From the NCBI GenBank assembly GCA_021234155.1, contig JAJEKV010000665.1, positions 58,158 through 122,157 of the forward strand: a stretch of 64,000 nt of DNA. The letters run 5' to 3'. The notes below the pieces were generated by a model that saw nothing but the letters and a program-made list of their open reading frames with translations, was not told where the DNA came from and did no database searches. The position numbers and the translations under genes are program-made. The stretch's first letter is position 1. Each line of letters begins with the position of its first letter. The stretch is from Isoetes taiwanensis. Its lineage: Eukaryota > Streptophyta > Lycopodiopsida > Isoetales > Isoetaceae. This document shows, in pieces, positions 56,163-64,000 of this stretch.

Positions 56163-56757
56163 TTCTAATTAAGATAAAATAGACTATAATATTCTAGGAT
56201 GTTTTGAAAGTTTTAAAATATTCCAGAAAGTTGTAAAATGTTCTAGAAATTTCTAGAATATAAGGGAATCCAGGAGAATTAAAGGGAATATAAGGAAATC
56301 TCATAAATTGTAAGAGAATCTAGGAAAATATACAAGTCTAACAGAATCTCTTAAAATCTAATTGAATCTAAGGGAATCTTCATAATATCTAAGGGAATTT
56401 AAGAAAATCTTGATAAATCTTAGAGTTTTTTTAAGATTTTGCAAAGAGCGACAATAGAATGTTCTAAAATGTTTCATAATAAAGGTGTACAATATAAAAT
56501 ATTCTAGATGCTCAGGGCAAGCACCTCAGTCTAAAAATAGAAAATATTTTAAAAATGTTGCACAGATCCAAAATAGATTATTTTAGAAGGTTTTAAATGC
56601 TCATGGGTAAGCACCTCAATCAAAATAGAAAATTCTAAGAGAACCTAGGGGAATCTTCATGAATGCTAAATATAATACAAAGAATGTTGAAGAATATAGA
56701 GGAATCACAAGAGAATCTCAAGACGGAACAATCTTGTAGTAGGGCGATTAATTTTCT

Positions 56758-56759
<2 letters not shown>
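56163..56759 (+). repeat. 10-bp repeat array 2
   Basis: Begins CTAATTAAGATAAAATAGAC like arrays 1 and 3 and follows the same order with more decay; two TTCTAGAA octamers remain near 56240-56257. Ends ATTAATTTTCTTG before a TA run. Confidence 0.7.

Positions 56760-56810
<51 letters not shown>
56760..56810. repeat. (TA)n microsatellite, about 51 bases
   Basis: Pure TA at the junction of array 2 and the 1.24-kb tandem unit. Confidence 0.95.
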
Positions 56811-56813
<3 letters not shown>

Positions 56814-58049
56814 TAATATATATACACGTATTAGATGTGTGTTTTGTCATCCCATGCCCATGTTCATAGAGATTCATCCCCGCCGTCCAATCACGAAATG
56901 AAAGGCCAGGATAATGCCACCTCATTGAGGTGCATGGATGGCCATGATGGGCATGCATGGGCATGCATGGGGGCATGCACCACATCCCCAAACCGTTGGA
57001 TCAAAAGGGTAGAATAAATCCTAGCCCTTGATTTTTGTGAAGAGAAAGGTGCAAGGAAGGTGCCAAAAAAAAAAGTTGGCAAAGCAGATCTCAACCGATT
57101 AGATTAAAAAGGTGAGCATAAATCCTAGCCATTAACTTTTTAATATTAAATTGATTTTTTTCTTTTAAAGGAGGTGAGGTGGCACCCTCATTAATAAAAA
57201 GGCACCCTCATTAATAAAAAAGGTAGTGAGGTGGCAAAGTATTTATGAATGGACTTTTTAGGAAGCTTCCTTCCGCTTAATCGCCTTGAGCGCCCGCTTC
57301 TGGGCAGAGAGGGATGAAGGTGGGGCCCTACGCCATTGGATTTCTCGCCGAGACCTTTCTAAGGAGTGGTGCTTTGGCACTATTTTTGTCGCATTTGGAG
57401 CCGCCGTGATCGATGTGTGATTTTGTCATCCCATGGGTCATATTCATAGAGATTGATCCTAGCAGCCAAATGACAAAAATCAAGGGTTGTTATAATTCCA
57501 CCTCATGTGATGCATGGATGGGCACGATGTGCACATGCATACATATGCACATACCATGCATGGGCCATGCACCATGCACATGGGCCGTTAGATGGGGGAA
57601 GGTGAAATCGGATCGTTCAAACTATAAGGAGAGGAAGGTGACGAGAAGTTCCTATGCATGTGGTTGGTGGCATACATGTGCACGCAAGCATTTATTGTAA
57701 TCATGAGGTGTTAGTTGAGGTGGCATGTGCATTTATTTGCCACCATATCTTATCTATATTTAATATATAGATTTTGAGGTGGCATTGTAATTAATTTATG
57801 CATTTTTTGCCTTTTAATATAGAATATAAAAATCTTAATGTGAAACGTGGCAAGCCATATCTTGCTTTCTTTTCAAGTTTTCTTTCAAACTTTAACCATG
57901 AGGACGAGCTTGATGTAACTACATGGCAACATTTTTTGCCTTTTATTATAGAAAAACCTTAATGTGGAACGTGGCAAAGCTATATTTTGCTTTCTTTTCA
58001 TGTTTTCTTTCGATCTTTAACCATGAGGACGAGCTTGATGTCATGTGAT
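56811..58049 (+). repeat. 1.24-kb tandem unit, copy 1
   Basis: CACTAATATATATACACGTA to GACGAGCTTGATGTCATGTG. Copy 2 starts at 58050. Each unit itself contains two diverged halves that open with GATGTGTG(A/T)TTTTGTCATCC (near 56835 and 57412), and near its end a 115-base tandem pair (AACGTGGCAA...CTTTCTTTTCA...AACCATGAGGACGAGCTTGA). Rich in CATGCATG. No credible gene; the histidine/methionine-rich frames are repeat-derived. Confidence 0.75.
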
Positions 58050-59300
58050 CACTAATATATATAGACGTATTAGATGTGTGTTTTGTCATCCCATGCCCAT
58101 GTTCATAGAGATTCATCCCCGCCGTCCAATCACGAAATGAAAGGCCAGGATAATGCCACCTCATTGAGGTGCATGGATGGCCATGATGGGCATGCATGGG
58201 CATGCATGGGGGCATGCACCACATCCCCAAACCGTTGGATCAAAAGGGTAGAATAAATCCTAGCCCTTGATTTTTGTGAAGAAGGTGCAAGGAAGGTGCC
58301 AAAAAAAAAAAAGTTGGTGCAACAGATCTCAACCGTTAGATTAAAAGGTGAGCATAAATCCTAGCCATTAACTTTTTAATATTAAATTGATTTTTTTCTT
58401 TTAAAGGAGGTGAGGTGGCACCCTCATTAATAAAAAGGCACCCCTCATTAATAAAAAGGTAGGAGGTGGGCAAAGTATTTATGAATGGACTTTTTTTAGG
58501 AAGCTTCCTTAATCGTTTAACGCTCTAAGGCCCTGTAGCTTCAGGTAGAGAGGGTCGGATGAAGGTGGGGCCACGCCATTGATTTCTCTCTCGCCGAGAC
58601 CTTTCTAAGGAGGGTGCTTTTGGCACTATTTTTGTCGTGATTTTGGAGCCACGGATCGATGTGTGATTTTGTCATCCCATGGGTCATATTCATAGAGATT
58701 GATCCTAGCCACAAATGACAAAATCAAGGGTTGTTATAATTCCACCTCATGTGATGCATGGATGGGCACGATGTGCACATGCATACATGCACATACATGC
58801 ATGGGCCATGCACCATGCACATGGGCCGTTAGATGGGGAAGGTGAAATCGGATCGCTCAAACTATAAAGAGAGGAAGGTGACGAGAAGTTCCTATGCATG
58901 TGGTTAGGTGGCATACATGTGCATGCAAGCATTTATTGTAATCATGAGGTGTTAGTTGAGGTGGCATGTGCATTTATTTGCCACCATATCTTATCTATAT
59001 TTAATATATAGATTTTGAGGTGGCATTGTAATTAATTTATGCATTTTTTTGCCTTTTAATATAGAATATAAAAATCTTAATGTGAAACGTGGCAAGCCAT
59101 ATCTTGCTTTCTTTTCAAGTTTTTCTTTCAAACTTTAACCATGAGGACGAGCTTGATGTAACTACATGGCAACATTTTTGCCTTTTATTATAGAAAAACC
59201 TTAATGTGGAACGTGGCAAAGCTATATTTTGCTTTCTTTTCATGTTTTCTTTCGATCTTTAACCATGAGGACGAGCTTGATGTCATGTGAACTACGTGGC
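58050..59300 (+). repeat. 1.24-kb tandem unit, copy 2
   Basis: Nearly identical to 56811-58049, differing by small indels mostly in runs (for example near 58280-58310 and 58440-58580). It ends ATGTCATGTGA before ACTACGTGGC. Confidence 0.75.
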
Positions 59301-59790
59301 AACCTATTTGGTTTTCCTTCCAACACCTTTTTTTTTTTTAAACTAAGGGCCTAGAATCTTTGGAAAATTATTCCTCTCCTTCTTCTCTACTAAGTTCTAG
59401 CTTTCAAGACTCCATGAGCGTCCGCTAAAACTCTCGTGACTAGGGGAATCTTCATAGAGTCTAAGCGAATCTAAGGAACCTTGGGAGAATCTTTGGGAAC
59501 ATAGGGAATCTTATGAGAATCCGGGGTATTCTTAAGGAACCTTAGGGAATCTAAGGGGATATAGGGGAATCTTAAGGGAATCTAGGGATTCTTAAACAAA
59601 TTCATGTGAATCAGAATAATGTGGAATCTTTGTAGGATCTTAGGAAATCCAAGAGAAACTTTTGTAGAATTTTAGGAATCTACTAGAAATGCAATGGATC
59701 TAGGGATGTTTTAGAATATTGGACAAATTTTAATAGAATGTTGGCAAAACTTGGGTTCGACTTCATACACTCTTTCATGGTACAAATACT

Positions 59791-59792
<2 letters not shown>
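59301..59792 (+). repeat. 10-bp repeat array (GAATCTAAGG type)
   Basis: From about 59440 the sequence is decamers such as GGGGAATCTT, GCGAATCTAA and GGGAATCTAA. 59301-59439 is unassigned T-rich sequence. Confidence 0.6.

Positions 59793-59862
<70 letters not shown>
59793..59862. repeat. (TA)n microsatellite, about 70 bases
   Basis: Pure TA at the 3' end of SINE copy c (minus strand). Confidence 0.95.
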
Positions 59863-59863
<1 letters not shown>

Positions 59864-60304
59864 GATCTATATATGTTCTTATGTTTGTCGCTTTTATCCC
59901 GACCGGGTCTGCTTCGAGATCCGACGGCTCACGTGGCTTTGGGACGTATCCTACGGCCGAGATGGCTTGGGAGTTTACATATAATATGTGTACCGCGGTC
60001 CTACGGTCCAGATTGATCTAATCCTGACCGTTGGTCCGAGATCCGGACTACCACGCTGCTTTAGATATATCCTACATGATCCTACGTCCCTGCATTGATC
60101 ATAATCCTTAGTCCAAGATCCTACGGCTCACATTGCATGCCTCGGCCTTGGTATTCTCAACAAATCTTAAGGAAAGGCTTTTAAAATTTTTTATGTTATT
60201 GGGGGGATTCGAACCCTGGTCATTAACCCCCCAACCCCCCATTCTAACCACTAGACCAAGCATTAATTCTATGAATAATTTATGTTTCAAATATACTTAA
60301 GGGT
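59863..60304 (-). mobile_element. tRNA-headed SINE, copy c
   Basis: 442 bp with the same leader, tRNA-like head (60260-60201; box A TGGTCTAGTGG, perfect box B GGTTCGAATCC), body and CATAAGAACATATATAGATC end as copy b, followed by 70 bases of TA. Confidence 0.7.
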
Positions 60305-60966
60305 AATGTCCTAATTAAGATAAAATAGAATATAACATTCTGGTAAGGAAATAGGGAAATACTTCCAGAAAGTTCTAGGATGTTTTGAAAGTTTCAGAAT
60401 GTTCCAGGAAGTTCTAGAATGTTCTAGAAATTTCTAGAATGTAAGGGAATCCAGGAGAATTAAAGGGAATCTAAGGAAATCTCATAAATTGTAAGAGAAT
60501 CTAGGAAGATATTTACAAGTCTAAGGGAATCTCTTAAAATCTAGTTGAATCTAAGGGAATCTAAGAAAATCTTGATGGTCTTAGAGTTTTTTTAAGATTT
60601 TACAGAGAGCCACAATAGAATGTTCTAAAATGTTTCATAATAAAGGTGTACAATATAAATCTTGAAAAAAAAATGGTCTAGATGCTCAGGGTAAGTGCCT
60701 CAGTCTAAAAATAGAAAGTGATTTAGAATGTTAGTACGATCCAAAATAGATTATTTTGAAGGTTCTAAATGCTCATAGGTAAGCACCTCCTAAGAGAATC
60801 TAGGGAATATTTATGAATGCTAAATATAGTACATAGAATGTTGAAGAATATAGAGGAATCACAAGAGAATCTCAAGAGAGAATCGTTGGTTACCTAGAGC
60901 ACGACAGGGCCTTGCACCGTAAGAACATGCTAAACCGAACACGCATCAGGACGCTGTTAAATTTTG
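60305..60966 (+). repeat. 10-bp repeat array 3
   Basis: Same order as array 1: CTAATTAAGATAAAATAGAA start, decamers with three perfect TTCTAGAA octamers at 10-bp spacing (about 60410-60440), GGGAATCTAA part, middle block (AGGTGTACAATATAAAT), then TTACCTAGAGCACGACAGGG at the end, also present at 55550-55570. Confidence 0.7.
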
Positions 60967-60990
60967 TATATATATATATATATATATATA
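60967..60990. repeat. (TA)n microsatellite, about 24 bases
   Basis: Short pure TA run after array 3. Confidence 0.9.
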
Positions 60991-61059
60991 CAAGTCTTTG
61001 TACTATGTAGGCCCTGCACGAGTTAGTGGACCCGCAGAAATCCAACTAGAAGCAAAATA

Positions 61060-63470
61060 CGTGAGATACATCTCTTAGATTCTATTGGATTCTCAAAAGA
61101 TTCTCTTGGAGATTTCCAAACTCCTTAAGATTCTCTTCAGATTTTTCCATTATTCCTTAAGATCTTGAGATCCCAAATTTTTCTAGATTCTTCAAGTTTC
61201 TATGTAGATCCCCCCTACGTTCTTCAAGATTCCATCAAGATTCCCCTAGATTCCCTTTATATTATCAAGATTCTATGTAGATTCCCTAGATTCATTTAAT
61301 TTTGATAAAGATTCACCTAGATTCCCCTATATTATCAAAAGATTTTATGAAGATTCCTTGGATTCCCTAAATTCTCAAAGAATTTTCTAAGATTCCCATA
61401 GATTCCCATAGACTCTATTGAGATTGCCCTAGATTCCCAAAGATTGTCTCAAGATTCACCTAGACTCCCTGTGATTCTATGTAGATTCTCTTGGATTCCT
61501 TTAGATTCTATGAAGATTCCTTTAATTCTTATGAGATTTCATCAAGATTCTTAAAGATTCCTTGCATCATATAAAGATTCTCTTAGATTCCATTAAGATT
61601 TCCCTAGATTCTTCTAGATTCTCTTAGATTTCCAAAGATTCTCCAAGATTCACATTGACTTCCCAAGATTCTATGTAGATTCTCTTAGATTCTCTAAGGT
61701 TCTATCAATATTCCCCGGATTCTCACCATAGATTCTCTCGAGATTTCCAAAGATGCCCAAAGATTCCCATGATTCTATGTAGATTCTCTTGGATTCCCTT
61801 GGCTTATATAAAGATTCCTTTAGGTTCTCCATGATTTCATCAAGATTCCCCTAGATTCCTAAAGATTTTATGAATATTCCTTTAGATTCCTTTTAGATCA
61901 TAGAAAGAATCCTCGAGGTTCTCCAAGATTCCATGAAGATTCTCCTAGATTCTCTCAAGATTCACATAGTTTTCTCAAGATTCTATGTATATTTTCAAGA
62001 TTCTCTAAAAATTCTATCAAGATTCCCCTAAATTATCAAATATTTCTATGAAGATTCTCTAGGTTCCCATAAATTCTTTTGAGACCCCCACATTTCTAAA
62101 GATGCCTCAAGATTCATCCAGATTCCCCCCATGGTTCTATATAGATTATCTTGAATTCCCTAAGATTCTATATAGATTCCTCTAGATTCTCCATGATTTC
62201 ATCAAGATTCCCAAAGAATTTATGAAGATTCTTTTTTAGATTCCCCTAGATTCTATGAAAATTCCTTTAGGTTCTCCATTATTTCATCAAGATTCCTGGG
62301 GATTCCCCGATTATTTGCATTTTATGAACATTCCTTTAGATCATATGTAGATTCCTTATGTTCTCCAAGATTCTATCAAGATTCCCCTAGAATCTCAAAG
62401 ATCCCATCAAGATTCCCAAATATTTTCTCAAGATTCACATAAATTCCCCAAGATTCTATGTAGATTCTCCTAGGTTCTCTAAGATCTTAAGAAGATTCCT
62501 AGATTCTCAAATATTCTATGAAGATTCCCTTCGATATCCTTACATCCTCTCAAAATTCCACTAGATTCAGAGAGATTGCCCCAAGATTCACCTAGATTTT
62601 CCATGATTCTTTGTAGGATAGTCTCTGATTCCTCTGATTCTATGAAGATTCCTCTAGTTTCTCAAAGATTTCATCAAGATTCCCTAGATTCCTAAAGATT
62701 TTATTAAGATTCCTTTAGATTCCCTTAGATACTATGAAGATTGCGTATTCCATCAAGATTCCCATAGAATCTAAAAGATTCCATCGAGATTCCCTAGATT
62801 TTTAAGATTCTATGGTAGTTCTCCCTAGATTCTCTAAGATCCTATCAAGGTTCACCTAGATTCTCAAACATTCTATGAAGATTCCCTAGGTTTTCTCTCT
62901 CGAGATTCCTATATAGATCCTCAAAGATCGCCCCAAGGTTCACCTAGATTCCCCACAACTCAATGTAGATTCCCCTTAGATCCTATGAAGATTTCCTTGG
63001 GTTCTCCAAGATTTCATCAAGATTCCCCTAGATTCTTAAAGATTCCATCGAGATTCCCCTACATTTTGAACTATTCTCTCAAGAATCATATAGATTCCCC
63101 AAGATCTCTATCTAGATCCTCCTAGATTCCTCTAATTTAAGATGCTATGAAGATTCCCTAGATTCCCATAGATCCTCTTGAGGTTCCTGCAGTCCCTAAG
63201 ATTCCCTAAATTCCCAAAGACTATTCCAAGGTTCCTCTACATTCCCCAAGTTTTTCTCTTCTTAGCCCTAAGATATTATGAGGATTACCCCTAGATTCCC
63301 AAACATTCTCTCAAGAATCCTAAAGATTCTCTTGAGATTCTTGATTCCTTAAGGTTATGTTGAGATTCCTCTAGATTCCTAAAGATCCCATGAAGGTTCC
63401 CCTAGATTCCCCTTTAAATTACTATAGATTTCAAAGTTCTAAGATTCTAAGAAGATTTAGAAGAGATTCT
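61060..63470 (-). repeat. 2.4-kb degenerate repeat, 10-12-bp period, inverted orientation
   Basis: About 200 successive units of the form GATTC plus five to seven bases (GATTCCCCTA, GATTCTCAAA, GATTCCATCAA). Read on the minus strand this is the GAATCTAAGG decamer family of arrays 1-3. Spacing between GATTC cores is mostly 10-12 bases. A phrase GATTCTATGTAGATTC recurs every few hundred bases, suggesting an older higher-order unit. No open frames of note. Confidence 0.75.
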
Positions 63471-63489
63471 TCACGCTGGGTTCCAACTG

Positions 63490-64000
63490 CAAGGGAATAG
63501 TGCCAAAGCACCGGCCATTGAAAAGCTCGACGAGGAGGGATCAAATGCTACAGCCCCACCTTCATCCGGATCTCGTATTGCTACAAATTACGTGCCTTTG
63601 AATGCGATTAAAAAAAAGAAGCTTCTTGGAAAGTGCATGCATAAATGCTTGCCACCTCACTAACTTTTATTAATAGAGAGTGCCACCTCATCTCTTAAAA
63701 AAACATATATCAATTTAATATAAAAAGTTAAGGGATTTTATCCTCACCCTTTGATCTAAAGGTTACAATCAGCCTTTTCAAATCCACTTTTGGCACCTTC
63801 CTTGCACCTTCCTAAAAAAAAATTTAAGGGCTAGGATTTCTTCTCCTTTGATCCAATGGCTTGGGATGTGGTGCATGCCCCCATGCATATCCATGCATGC
63901 CCCCATGGAGATCCAATAGCTATATGTTAAATAACTCTTGATTTTCAAATGAGCGGCACAGATCGTTTGAATATATAGATATTTCATGGGGCATCAGTAA
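63490..64000 (-). repeat. inverted partial copy of the 1.24-kb unit
   Basis: The reverse complement matches 56870-57400: GGGGGCATGCA near 63865, CCTAGCCCTTAAATTT, AAGGTGCAAGGAAGGTGCCA, GTTAAG with AATTGATATA, GTGAGGTGGCAAGCATTTAT, and AAGCTTC. It is cut by the window edge. Confidence 0.65.

Noticed and set aside
56635-58230. Duplicated His/Met/Cys-rich frames (56635-56991 and 57946-58230)
   Set aside because: Both lie in the CATGCATG-rich part of the 1.24-kb tandem unit and are identical because the DNA is duplicated.

Overview
The window reads as nuclear DNA of a land plant with a repeat-rich genome. The support is split exons with GT/AG borders, fragments of plant gene families (a thylakoid STN7-type kinase, a PPR protein, an ABCG transporter, PAM16, BCCIP and a WDTC1-like WD40 protein), plant L1-type LINEs, MITEs, tRNA-headed SINEs and probable Helitrons. 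I see no bacterial operons, phage, plasmid or CRISPR features. The species cannot be named from the sequence.

Layout. 1-269: the start of an intact minus-strand membrane-protein gene that leaves the window. 838-1724: two foldback/MITE elements. 2338-8087: a decayed minus-strand L1-type LINE with endonuclease, reverse transcriptase and a C-terminal zinc-knuckle region, interrupted by a 555-bp foldback element and a 387-bp hAT MITE with an 8-bp target duplication. 10220-19185: scattered plus-strand exons of a WDTC1-like gene. Its long intron region holds a nine-unit hairpin array (11239-11776), a MITE, and minus-strand PPR and ABCG fragments. 21190-23220: a LINE ORF1 fragment. 26120-28574: an intronic minisatellite followed by the remains of a large uncharacterised transposon-type protein. 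28687-38020: a mosaic of partial plus-strand genes (an S4-like fragment, STN7 5' part, PAM16 3' part and several unassigned exons), punctuated by SINE-like modules, a LINE ORF1 piece and a 550-bp foldback element. 38131-39235: another LINE end. 43150-47165: a SINE, a duplicated gene-like segment and BCCIP exons. 47777-54731: two adjacent Helitron-like elements. 54736-64000: a repeat complex of 10-bp arrays, (TA)n tracts, tRNA-headed SINEs and a 1.24-kb tandem unit, with the last 3 kb in inverted orientation.

How the genes work together: they do not form a pathway. Apart from the membrane-protein start and the two PAM16 3' exons, almost every recognisable exon carries one-base shifts or truncations. 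Either the window is mostly captured and decaying gene fragments, or the consensus has residual indel errors, often in short homopolymers. Raw reads would decide.

The most unusual structures are: the hairpin array whose two stem arms change together; arrays of TTCTAGAA at exact 10-bp spacing, which match the heat-shock-element grammar; a 2.4-kb degenerate repeat with a period of 10-12 bp; and SINEs that end in long (TA)n tails.
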